64,000 nt of DNA from Aldrovandia affinis (Eukaryota; Chordata; Actinopteri; Notacanthiformes; Halosauridae): NCBI GenBank assembly GCA_029706075.1, contig JAINUG010000196.1, forward strand, positions 581,501-645,500. Reading direction: 5' to 3'. The notes beneath the pieces were generated by a model. It made no database searches, was not told where the DNA came from, and worked only from the letters and a program-made list of their open reading frames with translations. A program made the translations under genes and the position numbers. Positions 34,790-48,502 of the stretch are shown here, one piece after another (position 1 is the first letter of the stretch; every line of letters begins with the position of its first letter).

Positions 34790-37374
34790 ATACACGTGTT
34801 AGGGCTGTCAATTGATCACAAACAATAATTAATTAAAAGTAAAACCATGCAGGTAAATGACCTAAAACATGGCATGCCAGATCTCGCACAGAATGGTAAA
34901 CTCATGCCCCTATAGTTGTGTGAAGATAGAGTTTTGGGGTAGTCACATTTGGGGGGGGTTATCCTAATATGTGTGGGAGGCCCTGATGTATAGGAGTTGT
35001 TGTCATGGTTATTGATATGGGACTGGGGTACCAGGCCAAGAGAGGGAGAGATATAAATGATCATAAAGAGTGTAGTATTTAATACTGTGTGGCAGGAGTT
35101 TTATATGAAGAATTAAAAATGAATTGATCATCACGCCAAAAACTAAAACATTTTTTTGCTGGTTGAGGGCTGGGAGGGGCTCTGGGATCCATATTCTCAT
35201 GAACGAGAAATCAGAGGGTTCATGCCCAGCCTATGTGTGTCCCCATCACCTATAAGCATGACGAGAACCACCTTCATTCTTCTCATATTTCACCCACGCC
35301 TCACCGATTGCACAGCCTGGTGCCCTATTGGTGCCAGGAACAGTCTGTTTATCTTTAAGCTTTCTGTATAAAATCCAAGGACAGAATCATTACGTGACCG
35401 TCAACCGTGAACAGCATTGGATTCGTTGTCTCAGGAGCCAGAAGTTAGCACTGAAACTTCTCAACAACCAGCTCCTGAGCACCGAAAACAGGAAGGTAAT
35501 TTGTCATGGAGAGGCAGTTTGTCTTCCTGCCAACACTGTTCAGCAATGCTTTGTTCTGCAGCCTTCACACTGCACCTTCACGATCCAAGAAAATCTCATT
35601 ATTTTGTGCACATCTCCTTTACTTATTGAAATTCAATGGAACCACAACCATTAGAGATTTTTTATCTCGAAGAGGAATAAAAAAACAACAACTAAGTTTT
35701 CATTTCTATTGGGTTATGCAATTATAGTATATAGACAAATCCTAGATTAGATTATTAAGTGGCATATTTTCCCATTTTGGAGAGTAGAACAAACTCGGCT
35801 GTATTATTATTAATATTATTATCCTAATTATTATTTAAATGTTGTCCTATCATTTTTGCATGGTGTGTAAAGGAGGCATCTGCTGTGCTAATTTGCACAT
35901 TGTTTTCACATTTCTGCACCTGGTGACTGAAAATGGACAGAATGTCCCCAGTACCCTTGAAACGGTCTAAATTACCAAAGCCAAAATGCCAGGAGAGCTA
36001 CAGCCATGAGAAGGGGCATTTGGTTGGAACAGTTCACACTCCCACTCTTAATAAATATTAATACACTTAATACATACCTTAATACAGATAAAACCTCAGC
36101 ATTCAGCATTAGACCAGATCTTTTCTGGGAATACAGTCTCCTCATACGTGAATATTGGTTCACAAATACACCGCTTGCAGCTTGTGGCCTTACAATACAT
36201 GCTATCCTATTTCTGTCTGGCCATTTACTGTATTTATTAGATATCCTGTACAGGCACACAGATGGATTTCCACAGCTTATTATTATTGGGATTTTGACGG
36301 AAGCTAAAAAATACCTTTCTGTTGAATAACTTATATTAAAATATATTTCCATTCCATTCTAACATGCCTTCCACACTGTATTTGCAGGATTTCAAATTAA
36401 TTTGTATTCTATTGTAGGCTGTAGGAAATGTATCATGGAGCATAAAACCAACTACTTCTAGTGCTAACACCGACACGACAGGTTTTTCTATTGAAAGTGC
36501 TTTTATAACTGCTTTTAGTTGTAGTTGGTTAGGGACCAAAAAGCATGACAGCATCTTACTAGCTATATTTAGATACTGGTACTAGCACCTAATTACAAAT
36601 GGTCAAATTAGCTCAGATTACCTAGCTAGTGTTACCTCACTGTACTAACATGTCAAAGTGTATTATTGTGTCCACACAAACGGACAGGGTAGCCAGCTAA
36701 CCAAGTGGCTAGGTAGGAAGCAAGACCTTAGCTAGCTATCAGCCCATTGGTATTTATTGTCTGATCTCTGTCTCCACCACTGCAAGCAAATTAGTTGTCT
36801 AGTGATAGATGTTGCCCACAAAAATCGCTATATGAACAACCCAAAACACAGAAACCTATTATAAATAAAGAGTACAAAGTTATATCCTTTACAATAACTA
36901 ACTTAAGCTGATCGGCTGACTAAGCTACCTACTAGCAAATATTTTGGTCTCCATACTAACAGGGAATTTACTGGAAGTTTATGTCCTTTGGTCTTACTGG
37001 TTGTTGAAATTTAAAATGGCAGTGTGAAAAGGACTTTTGTTAATTTTGAAGTTAGGGTGCCTTTAATGTAAGGATTTTCTGTTAATGAGACAAGAAATAT
37101 TTTTTCTTTTAAATATTATGTGTGGAATATTAAAGATTCACTCTAGTGCAAAAATTTACTTTTTGATGTTCAGAATTTGTTTATTATGTGCAGCTCTCCA
37201 TGCAGAAATGAACCACTGGATAGTGATGTTTGCAGTCGATCTTCCAATGTAGTCAATATTAATGGAGATTTTTGTGTGGTACATGTTTTTGTGTATTCTT
37301 ACAAATATGTTTTTTGTAATATTTTACTTTTACTTAACAATTTGTTAACAATTTGGGAATGGATGTGACTTTAC
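34790..37374. other. No gene seen
   Basis: The stretch at 35,160-35,640 is somewhat GC-richer and open in several frames, but I recognise no domain and no consistent exon borders. The rest is AT-rich. Confidence 0.35.
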
Positions 37375-37442
37375 ATAAACTGCATTGAAATCATCCATTA
37401 CCCCATAATGTATGCGTTACAAAGCCTAATTTATGACAATTA
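37375..37442 (+). repeat. Direct repeat flanking an L2 end, copy 1
   Basis: It starts with aactgcattgaaatcatcca and includes 'tatgcgttacaaagcct'. A similar copy lies at 37,905-37,965 on the other side of the L2 fragment. Confidence 0.75.
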
Positions 37443-37495
37443 TGACTTTTTATTCAATAGTATGATTTGTAAATCCATAGTGAATAGGTCAAACC

Positions 37496-37904
37496 GCTAG
37501 GGGAACGACTCCCTCCTACATCCATACACTCATCACACCCTACACTCCAGACAGACTCCTCCGCTCTGCCTCCACTGGCAAACTGACTGTTTCATCCTTT
37601 CGGGCACCCGGCAGTTGTTCCTCACGGTCTCACCTCTTCGCAGAATCACTGGCCATCTTCCACAAGAGACTAAAAACCTACCACTGATTCTATACATTAA
37701 TTAACTGCCATCACCACTGTCTACATGTTTAAAAATGTCAACATTTTTTTTTTTTTACTTTCTTTCCCTGTGTTACAAGTACGGTGTGCAGTTGCCAACA
37801 ATGATCTCTTGCACTAACCATGATTAATCTTACCATGTATAAATGCACTTTTTGTAAGTCGCTCTGGATAAGAGCCTCTGCTAAACGCCTAAAATGTAAA
37901 ATGT
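37496..37904 (+). mobile_element. L2-like LINE 3' end
   Basis: The stretch 'actcatcacaccctacact' through 'ccgctctgcctccactggca' encodes the last part of an L2-type reverse transcriptase C-terminus. The 3' untranslated part ends with 'gtcgctctggataagagcct' and 'ctgctaaacgcctaaaatgt', the tail shared by many fish L2 LINEs and their SINE partners. It is colinear with the longer copy at 55,565-56,585. Confidence 0.8.
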
Positions 37905-37965
37905 AAACTGCATTGAAATCATCCATGAAGCCATAAATGTATGCATTATAAAGCCTCATGACAAT
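37905..37965 (+). repeat. Direct repeat flanking an L2 end, copy 2
   Basis: Similar to 37,375-37,442. It is too long for a normal L2 target duplication, so it may reflect a local duplication or an older repeat into which L2 inserted. Confidence 0.7.
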
Positions 37966-39072
37966 CCTTACATTACATACTATTTCGTATTCATATTTAT
38001 GGACTTTTCAGTACGCCATTCTACATCAATGGGAGCCAACTTAATTTTATCCATAAGGTAAGTGTGATCAAAACAGTTGGGGAAAAGACTTGGGTATTTA
38101 TAAAAGTGTTTTGTTGTGCTTTACTATCTCAGCTATCCTCTGAGATTCAGAACTTTTTCTTGTATAAATCTAATTAATTAATTTTGAATCGTTCATGATA
38201 TATTCATGATTGTGTTGTGTATTGTTTTTACATAACAGCCTTATAACATGATTATGTAAATATAAATGCTTTACAAAATCTTTTTGTGGGGGAAAGGGGG
38301 ATTATGAAGGCTTTTTGAAGACATTTTATAAAGCATTCATAAATGATTCATGAAATTATAATGTAATCATTATTGAGTGCTTATGAATGCTTCATAAATG
38401 CTTTATGAGTAAATATTAATTTAAATACTTGTATGGGAGAAGGGTGGAAGTTATGTACAAATTGCAATGATTTCCAATATACTTAATGCACTTTGGATTT
38501 TCCAAAACTGTCAGTTTACAAAAAGTGTAGAATGTTTTGGGTGAGGTGGGGGACTGTAGGTGGGGTGTGGCAGTGATAGGGGTTGTGTTTGTTGTCAGTG
38601 TGTGAAAATCAATAAATTACAATTTCACCAAAATGTTGGATGTTTTTGTAAGTCAAGGAAAATTATAAATCATCTTTCCAAAGCACCGTAACATTTTCCC
38701 CTCATCGCAATCATCCAGGTTTTTATTTTTGTTGTGCTCATTTGAGATATTTTGCTCCACAAGGGTAGAGAATCCATCAGTAACCCTGCAGTCTAAATTA
38801 TGAACTTGGCTCCAGATAATATCCTCTATGGGTTTCTGGTATGGAAAAAACAATGTGGGAGTCACATTTTTCATGAGTGAATTCTTGCAGGTGAACAGGT
38901 TTTTGGAGATAAATCAATCAGGATTTTTTTTTTTTTTTTTTACTAAAATCGAGGCCTGTATTCACAAGGTTTCTCAGAGTAGGACTGCTGAGCAAGGATC
39001 AGTTTTGCCTTTTAGCTCATAATATACAAGGTTAGGATACAGTCTGAGGAAACCTGAATCTAGATCCACACT
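37966..39072. other. No gene seen
   Basis: AT-rich sequence with many short inverted 'cataaat/atttatg' motifs around 38,330-38,410 and a T-run near 38,924-38,941. No coding frame is supported. Confidence 0.4.
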
Positions 39073-39077
39073 CTTCT

Positions 39078-39572
39078 TGTCAGGAGACCGGTAGATGTGG
39101 AACCAAATGCGGGTGAGAGAGAGAGAGAGATCCGGAAGCAGTGACGCGATTTAAGCCGATTTTAATGCTTAACGCACAGGACAGAAAACAAAACGGTGTC
39201 TGAACAAGACACGTAAAAATACAAATAACCAAACCAAAAGCAACAACGAGAAAAACAAAACAAAACTAGCGAAACAGAACAATCCAAAACGTGTACTAAA
39301 CAACACGTAAATAAGCTAAACATAGGCGTACGAATAAACAAACAAGAAAACACGAACACGAACAAGAAACACGAAATCTTTAGCGAGCGAGAGACAATAG
39401 GCAACAATGGTACAGAGAACAGAAATACAAAGCTAGCAAAATGTCCAAGCGATGAACAACGAGAATCTCGGAGTATAAATGTTCTCACGGTAAATGATTT
39501 CCAGCCGTCGATAATGACCTGGCTAGATTCTTCGCATTCCTCACGCTTCTCCTAATAGCTTGATTCGTGACA
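39078..39572 (-). repeat. Chromovirus LTR 1
   Basis: 495 bp. On the minus strand it runs from tgtcacgaatc to ggtctcctgaca, so it has short TGTCA/TGACA inverted ends. It is nearly identical to the LTR at 43,927-44,420. By position it is the 3' LTR of copy A. Confidence 0.95.
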
Positions 39573-42500
39573 GAACCCCCCCCCCTAGGACCGACTCCCG
39601 ATGGTCCAGGAAGAGCCGCTTGCCGAGCTTTAAACTCCCGGATGAGACCGGGATCCAGGATCTGTTTGGCCGAACCAGGACCGATCCGCCGGTCCGTATC
39701 CTTCCCAGTCCACCAGGTACTGGACCCCTGATTGCACTCGGCGGGACTGGAGGAGACGCCGAACGGTGTAAGCCGGATGACCGTCGATGAGACGAGGAGC
39801 CGGGGGAGTTCTTGCCGGCTGTGTGTGTGCCCCAATGAGTAGAGGCCGAAGGCGGGAAACATGAAACGTGGGATGTACCCGGTGCATCTCCGGAGGCAAC
39901 AAGAGGCGGTAAGCCACCGGATTAACCCGCGAATCACTTTGAAAGGCCCCACAAAACGTGGAGCCAGCTTGCGGTTTTCTACCTTGAGAGGCAGGTCCCG
40001 GGAAGATAGCCAGACCCTCTGACCAGGACGAAAGGTGAGCCCCGGACGACGGAGGCGGTTGGCCTGGATACGGTTCTGTTGAGTGGTGCGCTCGATAGCT
40101 TGCCTAGCTCTTTTCCAGACCTGTCTGCAACGCCTTATGTGAAGTTCCGCTGAAGGTACCCCAGTTTCACTCTCCAGGTCGGGAAGATAGGCGGTTGGTA
40201 GCCAAACTGGACCTCAAATGGCGACATCCCTGTGGTGGAGCAGCGAAGAGTGTTGTGTGCATATTCGGCCCATGGAAGGTTGCGGCTCCAGGACATGGGG
40301 TTAGATGATGAAAGACACCGCAGGGTCGTCTCCATGTCCTGATTGACCCGCTCCGTCTGCCCGTTGGACTGGGGGTGATAACCTGATGACAGACTGGCTG
40401 TAGCCCCGATGAGTGTGCAGAAGGCCCTCCAGAACCGGGCGGTAAACTGTGGTCCCGGTCAGACACGATGTCGGTGGGAAGGCCGAACACCCGAAACACG
40501 TGTTCGACCACCAGTTCTGCGGTCTCCTGGGCTGAGGGTAGTTTGGGCAGGGCAATAAAACGACAGGCCTTGGAGAAACGGTCCACCACCACCAAGACCG
40601 CGGTGTGACCGTGTGAGGAAGGTAGCCCTGTAACAAAGTCCATCGATATGTGAGACCATGGACGGCGGGGAATGGGTAGGGGTGGAGTAGTCCTGAGAAC
40701 GGGTCCGGGGGTTTTTGTTTTGAGTGCATGTGTTGCATGCTAGGACGAATGAACGAACCTCCTCCTCCATCTTGGGCCACCAGAAACGCCGACGGAGAAA
40801 TTCCAGGGTGCGTGACACCCCTGGGTGTCCGGTCAGATGGGAGTCGTGACCCCATTGCAGGACTTGTTTCCTTACTGCAGAGGGAACGAATAAGCGGTTA
40901 GGTGGGACGTCTTCAGGACCTGGTTCCGCTTGTGAGGCCTGACGAACAATAGTTTCAATGCCCCACTGGATCGGGGCGATGATGCGGCTGGGTGGGAGGA
41001 TAGTGTCTACTGAGACGACGGTTTCAGGAGTCTCAAAAATCCGGGAGAGAGCGTCGGGTTTAAGATTTTTGGACCCCGGACGATAAGATAGGGTAAATTG
41101 GAACCGGTTAAAAAACAGGGCCCACCTAGCTTTGACGTGAGTTTAACCGTTTGGCCTGCTGTAGGTACTCCAGATTCTTATGGTCGGTCCAAACAATGAA
41201 CGGGTGTGCAGAACCCTCCAGCCAATGCCGCCATTCCTCCAGAGCTCTCTTTACAGCCAGCAGTTCGCGGTCTCCAATGTCGTAATTGCGCTCGGTGGCA
41301 GTCAAGCGATGGGACAGGAAGGCACATGGGAAGCTTGTTGTCAGGTTGTAACCGTTGAGAAAGAACCGCTCCAATCCCAGTGTTGGAAGCGTCAACTTCG
41401 ACCACGAAGGGCAGAGCTGGGTCCGGAATGGTTAGGACAGGTGCCGAGGTGAAGCGCTGTTTGAGATGTTGGAAGGCTTGTTCGGCTTCGGGAGTCCAGA
41501 TGAAGTCCTTAGCTTTCCCCCGGGTCAGGTCGGTGAGTGGCGCCGCCACTGTTCAAGTCCCGAATGAATCTCCGGTAGAAATTGGCGAAGCCAAGGAAAC
41601 GTTGGACTTGTTTAATCGAGATGGGCGTGGCCAGTCTCGTACTGCTTGGCGTCTTGATCGGATCCATTTGAATACTGCCTGCCTGTAGGATGAAACCAAG
41701 AAATGTGACGGTGGATGCATGGAACTCGCTTTTCTCCAGCTTGACAAATAATTGGTTCCGCATGAGCAGCTGTAGGACATGTCTCACATGTAATTCGTGT
41801 TCCTGAGCATTCCTGGAGAATATGACGATGTCATCCAAGTATACAAACACGAAACGGTTGAGTACCTCTCTCAACACGTCATTGATGAGCGCTTGAAAGA
41901 CCGATGGACTGTTGGAAAGACCGAACGGCATGACGAGGTATTCATAGTGCCCTGTAGGTGTGTTGAAGGCAGTCTTCCACTCATCTCCTTCCCGAATGCG
42001 CACCAGGTTATATGCACACCGAAGGTCCAGTTTGGAGAAGATGGTGGCCCCCTGCAGCATCTCAAATGCCGTGGACATCAAGGGCAGTGGATATCTGTTC
42101 TTGATGGTGATATTGTTCAGACCTCTGTAGTCAATACACGGGCGCAGACCCCCATCCTTCTTCCCCACGAAGAAAAACCCTGCTCCCGCTGGTGAGGTGG
42201 ATGGGCGGATGTGTCCGGCAGCGAGCGCTCTCGGATGTAGTCGTTCATGGCCGTTGTCTCGGTCCGGGATAATGAAAATATCTTGCCCCGAGGAGGACTG
42301 GTTCTCGGCAGCAGATCAATTGCACAGTCGTACGGACGGTGAGGAGGTAGAGTAGCCATGTGTTGCTTGTTGAACACCGCATGGAGATCCCTGTATGCCG
42401 GAGGCACACGGCCCAGTTCTGGATCTCTGGTTTCGGTGTGAGGCGGCAGCAGGAGAGCGAGGCAGCAGACAGGTGCTTTGGCAGGTCAATCCCCAGCCCA

Positions 42501-43926
42501 GTATCTTCTCAGCGTTCCAGTCAATTTGGGGTTGTGCTTGTTAAGCCAAGGGTAGCCCAGCACGAGAGGTAGCTGCGGAGAGTGAGTGACAAAAGTTCAA
42601 TCCGTTCGGTGTGTTCATCCCTTATGGTGATCTGGAGGGGAATAGTCCGCTGCGTGATGGCACCGGATCCCAAGGGCTTGCCGTCCAGAGCTGTGACTGA
42701 CAGGGGGGATTCCAATGTCACAAGTGGGATTTGTAATCGCTGGGCGAGGTTGAGGTCGATAAAGTCTCCCGCAGCTCCGGAATCAACAAGGGCGAGAGCC
42801 GAGTGCTGAGAGTTGTTCCAGCGCATGGAGATGGGCAACACCAATCCAGTGATGATTGATGCCTTGGGAGTGAACACTGCGCTACTTACCACCTCCCGGT
42901 GTGGTAGTAGCATTGGCTTTTCCTTAGCTCCGTACATGAATCATGATAGTGACCAAAACGCCCACAGTACAGACAGCAGTTTTCCTTACGACGACGTTCC
43001 TTTTCGGTGGCTGAGAGACGAGCTCTGCCCAACTGCATAGGTTCCTCCTGTTCGTTGGGGGTCACACGAGGCGGTGAATTGGAAGCTGATGGGATGGTTT
43101 CTGTCCGCAGGGGAAATGATGTCCGCGGTCGGGGTATGGGATAGTTATTGCGACGTTCATTAGCGCGTTCCCTTTGGCGATTGTCCAACTTGATAGCCAA
43201 TGCCACAAGTTCTTCCCACTGGTCGATGTCTCCATGAACGACGAGTTCATCCTGAGCCCTTCGTTGAGACCCTGCCGGAACGTCGCTATAAGTGCCTCGT
43301 TGTTCCAGCGACTCTCCACAGCCAGGGTGCGGAACTCAATGGCGTAGGCAGCGACAGTTTGGCCTCCCTGCTTGATCCGGAGCAGCCGGTTGGCCGCTTC
43401 ACGACCCTGGACAGGATGATCAAACACCGTCTGTAACTCGGAGCTGAATCTGGCATAGCTGTTGCAGACGAGCCCTTGTTCCTCCCAGATGGCCGTTGCC
43501 CACTGCAGAGCGGTACCGGTTAGAAGGGAAATTATATATGCTATTTGGGAGGCGTTCGCTGGGAAATTGTGAAGGTTGGAGTTCGAATGCCAGCGAACAC
43601 TGAGTGATGAACCCACGGCATCCCGTGGGATTACCGTCGTAACGCCCGGTGCCGGGAGACGTGGTTCACGACGTAAGTCGGCTTGGTTAGTGTCCCTGGG
43701 TTCCGGATGAAACTGAGAGGTGGTGGTTGCGGTTTGTTAAGGAGTAACTCCATGATGGTGTTGAACTGGCTGGCTGTTTGGCGGCTGAATGTGTTCAGTT
43801 GTTCCGTGAGTACAGCAATAGCCTGGTCCTGCCGTCTGATGGATGCTTCCTGGCTTTGGATGGTACTGTGCAGGATGCTCTGGGTCCGCTCGGTCTCCGC
43901 TGGTTCCGATTTGGGCTTGGACATTC
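39573..43926 (-). mobile_element. Chromovirus internal region, copy A
   Basis: On the minus strand: gag about 43,060-43,925 with a CCHC knuckle near 42,930; aspartic protease about 42,520-42,900 (DSG motif); reverse transcriptase about 41,510-42,170 (YLDD motif); RNase H about 41,130-41,400; integrase about 40,130-40,860; chromodomain about 39,640-39,750. The order is standard for Ty3/gypsy chromoviruses. This copy is broken in several places. Confidence 0.9.
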
Positions 43927-44420
43927 TGTCAGGAGACCGGTAGATGTGGAACCAAATGCGGGTGAGAGAGAGAGAGAGATCCGGAAGCAGTGACGCGATT
44001 TAAGCCGATTTTAATGCTTAACGACAGGACAGAAAACAAAACGGTGTCTGAACAAGACACGTAAAAATACAAATAACCAAACCAAAAGCAACAACGAGAA
44101 AACAAAACAAAACTAGCGAAACAGAACAATCCAAAACGTGTACTAAACAACACGTAAATAAGCTAAACATAGGCGTATCGAATAAACAAACAAGAAAACA
44201 CGAACACGAACAAGAAACACGAAATCTTTAGCGAGCGAGAGACAATAGGCAACAATGGTACAGAGAACAGAAATACAAAGCTAGCAAAATGTCCAAGCGA
44301 TGAACAACGAGAATCTCGGAGTATAAATGTTCTCACGGTAAATGATTTCCAGCCGTCGATAATGACCTGGCTAGATTCTTCGCATTCCTCACGCTTCTCC
44401 TAATAGCTTGATTCGTGACA
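43927..44420 (-). repeat. Chromovirus LTR 2 (shared middle LTR)
   Basis: 494 bp, nearly identical to LTR 1. It serves as the 5' LTR of copy A and the 3' LTR of copy B. Confidence 0.95.
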
Positions 44421-47400
44421 GTAGAGGCCGAAGGCGGAAACATGAAACGCGGGATGTACCGGTGCATCTCCGGAGGCAACAGAGGCGTGTAAGCCACCGG
44501 ATTAACCCGGCGAATCACTTTGAAAGGCCCCACAAAACGTGGAGCCAGCTTGCGGTTTTCTACCTTGAGAGGCAGGTCCCGGGAAGATAGCCAGACCCTC
44601 TGACCAGGACGAAAGGTGAGCCCCGGACGACGGGGAGGCGGTTGGCCTGATACGGTTCTGCTGAGTGGTGCGCTCGATAGCTTGCCTAGCTCTTTTCCAG
44701 ACCTGTCTGCAACGCCTTATGTGAAGTTCCGCTGAAGGTACCCCAGTTTCACTCTCCAGGTCGGGAAGATAGGCGGTTGGTAGCCAAACTGGACCTCAAA
44801 TGGCGACATCCCTGGTGGAGCAGCGAAGAGTGTTGTGTGCATATCTCGGCCCATGGAAGGTTATGCTCCAGGACATGGGGTTGATGATGAAAGACACCGC
44901 AGGGTCGTCTCCATGTCCTGATTGACCCGCTCCGTCTGCCCGTTGGACTGGGGGTGATAACCTGATGACAGACTGGCTGTAGCCCCGATGAGTGTGCAGA
45001 AGGCCCTCCAGAACCGGGCGGTAAACTGTGGTCCCCGGTCAGACACGATGTCGGTGGGAAGGCCGAACACCGAAACAAGTGTTCGACCACCAGTTCTGCG
45101 GTCTCCTGGGCTGAGGGTAGTTTGGCAGGGCAATAAAACGACAGGCCTTGAGAAACGGTCCACCACCACCAAGACCGCGGTGTGACCGTGTGAGGAAGGT
45201 AGCCCTGTAACAAAGTCCATCGATATGTGAGACCATGGACGCAAGGGGAATGGGTAGGGGGTGGAGTAGTCCTTGAGAACGGGTCCGGGGTTTTTGTTTT
45301 GAGTGCATGTGTTGCATGCTAGGACTTAATGAACGAACCTCCTCCTCCATCTTGGGCCACCAGAAACGCCGACGGAGAAATTCCAGGGTGTGACACCCCT
45401 GGGTGTCCGGTCAGATGGGAGTCGTGACCCCATTGCAGGACTTGTTTCCTTACTGCAGAGGAACGAATAAGCGGTTAGGTGGGACGTCTTCAGGACCTGG
45501 TTCCGCTTGTGAGGCCTGACGAACAATAGTTTCAATGCCCCACTGGATCGGGCGATGATGCGGCTGGGTGGGAGGATAGTGTCTACTGAGACGACGGTTT
45601 CAGGAGTCTCAAAAACTGGAGAGAGCGCTCGGGTTTAAGATTTTTGACCCCGGACGATAAGATAGGGTAAATTGGAACCGGTTAAAAACAGGCCCACCTA
45701 GCTTGACGTGAGTTTAACCGTTTGGCCTGCTGTAGGTACTCCAGATTTTATGGTCGGTCCAAACAATGAACGGGTGTGCAGAACCCTCCAGCCAATGCCG
45801 CCATTCCTCCAGAGCTCTCTTTACAGCCAGCAGTTCGCGGTCTCCAATGTCGTAATTGCGCCGGTGGCAGTCAAGCGAGGGACAGGAAGGCACATGGGCG
45901 AAAGCTTGTTGTCAGGTTGTAACGTTGAGAAAGAACCGCTCCAATCCCCAGTGTTGGAAGCGCCAACTTCGACCACGAAGGGCAGAGCTGGGTCGGAATG
46001 GTTAGGACAGGTGCCGAGGTGAAGCGCTGTTTGAGATGTTGGAAGGCTTGTTCGCTTCGGGAGTCCAGATGAAGTCCTTAGCTTTCCCCCGGGTCAGGTC
46101 GGTGAGTGGGCGCCCGCCACTGTTCCGAAGTCCCGAATGAATCTCCCGGTAGAAATTACAGCCAAGGAAGCGTTGGACTTGTTTGACCGAGATGGGCGTG
46201 GCCAGTCTCGTACTGCTTAACGTCTTGATCGGATCCATTTGAATACTGCCTGCCTGTAGGATGAAACCAAGAAATGTGACGGTGGATGCATGGAACTCGC
46301 TTTTCTCCAGCTTGACAAATAATTGGTTCCGCATGAGCAGCTGTAGGACATGTCTCACATGTAATTCGTGTTCCTGAGCATTCCTGGAGAATATGACGAT
46401 GTCATCCAAGTATACAAACACGAAACGGTTGAGTACCTCTCTCAACACGTCATTGATGAGCGCTTGAAAGACCGATGGACTGTTGGAAAGACCGAACGGC
46501 ATGACGAGGTATTCATAGTGCCCTGTAGGTGTGTGTTGAAGGCAGTCTTCCACTCATCTCCTTCCCGAATGCGCACCAGGTTATATGCACACCGAAGGTC
46601 CAGTTTGGAGAAGATGGTGGCCCCTGCAGCATCTCAAATGCCGTGGACATCAAGGGCAGTGGATATCTGTTCTTGATGGTGATATTGTTCAGACCTCTGT
46701 AGTCAATACACGGGCGCAGACCCCATCCTTCTTCCCCACGAAGAAAACCCTGCTCCCGCTGGTGAGGTGGATGGGCGGATGTGTCCGGCAGCGAGCGCCT
46801 CTCGGATGTAGTCGTTCATGGCCGTTGTCTCGGTCCGGGATAATGAAAATATCTTGCCCCGAGGAGGACTGGTTCCCGGCAGCAGATCAATTGCACAGTC
46901 GCACGGACGGTGAGGAGGTAGAGTAGCCATGTGTTGCTTGTTGAACACCGCATGGAGATCCCTGTATGCCGGAGGCACACGGGCCCAGTTCTGGATCTCT
47001 GGTTTTCGGTGTGAGGCGGCAGCAGGAGAGCGAGGCAGCAGACAGGTGCTTTGGCAGGTCAATCCCCAGCCCAGTATCTTCTCAGCGTTCCAGTCAATTT
47101 GGGGTTGTGCTTGTTAAGCCAAGGGTAGCCCAGCACGAGAGGTAGCTGCGGAGAGTGAGTGACAAAAAAGTTCAATCCGTTCGGTGTGTTCATCCCTTAT
47201 GGTGATCTGGAGGGGAATAGTCCGCTGCGTGATGGCACCGGATCCCAAGGGCTTGCCGTCCAGAGCTGTGACTGACAGGGGGATTCCAATGTCACAAGGT
47301 GGGGATTTGTAATCGCTGGGCGAGGTTGAGGTCGATAAAGTCTCCCGCAGCCCGGAATCAACAAGGGCGAGAGCCGAGTGCTGAGAGTTGTTCCAGCGCA

Positions 47401-48502
47401 TGGAGATGGGCAACACCAATCCAGTGATGATTGATGCCTTGGGAGTGAACACTGCGCTACTTACCACCCTCCCGGTGTGGTAGTAGCATTGGCTTTTTTC
47501 CCTTAGCTCCGTACATGAATCATGATAGTGACCAAAACGCCCACAGTACAGACAGCAGTTTTCCTTACGACGACGTTCCTTTTCGGTGGCTGAGAGACGA
47601 GCTCTGCCCAACTGCATAGGTTCCTCCTGTTCGTTGGGGGTCACACGAGGCGGTGAATTGGAAGCTGATGGGATGGTTTCTGTCCGCAGGGGAAATGATG
47701 TCCGCGGTCGGGGTATGGGATAGTTATTGCGACGTTCATTAGCGCGTTCCCTTTGGCGATTGTCCAACTTGATAGCCAATGCCACAAGTTCTTCCCACTG
47801 GTCGATGTCTCCATGAACGACGAGTTCATCCCTGAGCCCTTCGTTGAGACCCTGCCGGAACGCCGCTATAAGTGCCTCGTTGTTCCAGCGACTCTCCACA
47901 GCCAGGGTGCGGAACTCAATGGCGAGGGCAGCGACAGTTTGGCCTCCCTGCTTGATCCGGAGCAGCCGGTTGGCCGCCACGACCCTGACAGGATGATCAA
48001 ACACCGTCTGTAACTCGGAGCTGAATCTGGCATAGCTGTTGCAGACGAGCCCTTGTTCCTCCCAGATGGCCGTTGCCCACTGCAGAGCGGTACCGGTTAG
48101 AAGGGAAATTATATATGCTATTTGGGAGCGTTTCGCTGGGAAATTGTGAAGGTTGGAGTTCGAATGCCAGCGAACACTGAGTGATGAACCCACGGCATCC
48201 CGTGGGATTACCGTCGTAACGCCCGGTGCCGGGAGACGGGTTCACGACGTAAGTCGGCTTGGTTAGTGTCCTGGGTTCCGGATGAAACTGAGAGGTGGTG
48301 GTTGCGGTTTTGTTAAGGAGTAACTCCATGATGGTGTTGAACTGGCTGGCTGTTTGGCGGCTGAATGTGTTCAGTTGTTCCGTGAGTACAGCAATAGCCT
48401 GGTCCTGCCGTCTGATGGATGCTTCCTGGCTTTGGATGGTACTGTGCAGGATGCTCTGGGTCCGCTCGGTCTCCGCTGGTTCCGATTTGGGCTTGGACAT
48501 TC
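44421..48502 (-). mobile_element. Chromovirus internal region, copy B
   Basis: Colinear with copy A over nearly its whole length: gag about 47,640-48,502, protease about 47,110-47,500, reverse transcriptase about 46,060-46,750, RNase H about 45,700-45,960, integrase about 44,720-45,350. The longest open stretch (47,114-48,193) spans gag into protease. It is slightly shorter than copy A and broken in several places. Confidence 0.9.

Noticed and set aside
35156-35727. Overlapping plus-strand open frames that might be a host exon
   Set aside because: No domain, no consistent splice borders, and three frames are open at once.
41380-42195. Plus-strand open frames across the chromovirus copies
   Set aside because: They lie antisense to clear reverse-transcriptase sequence on the minus strand and are shadows of it.
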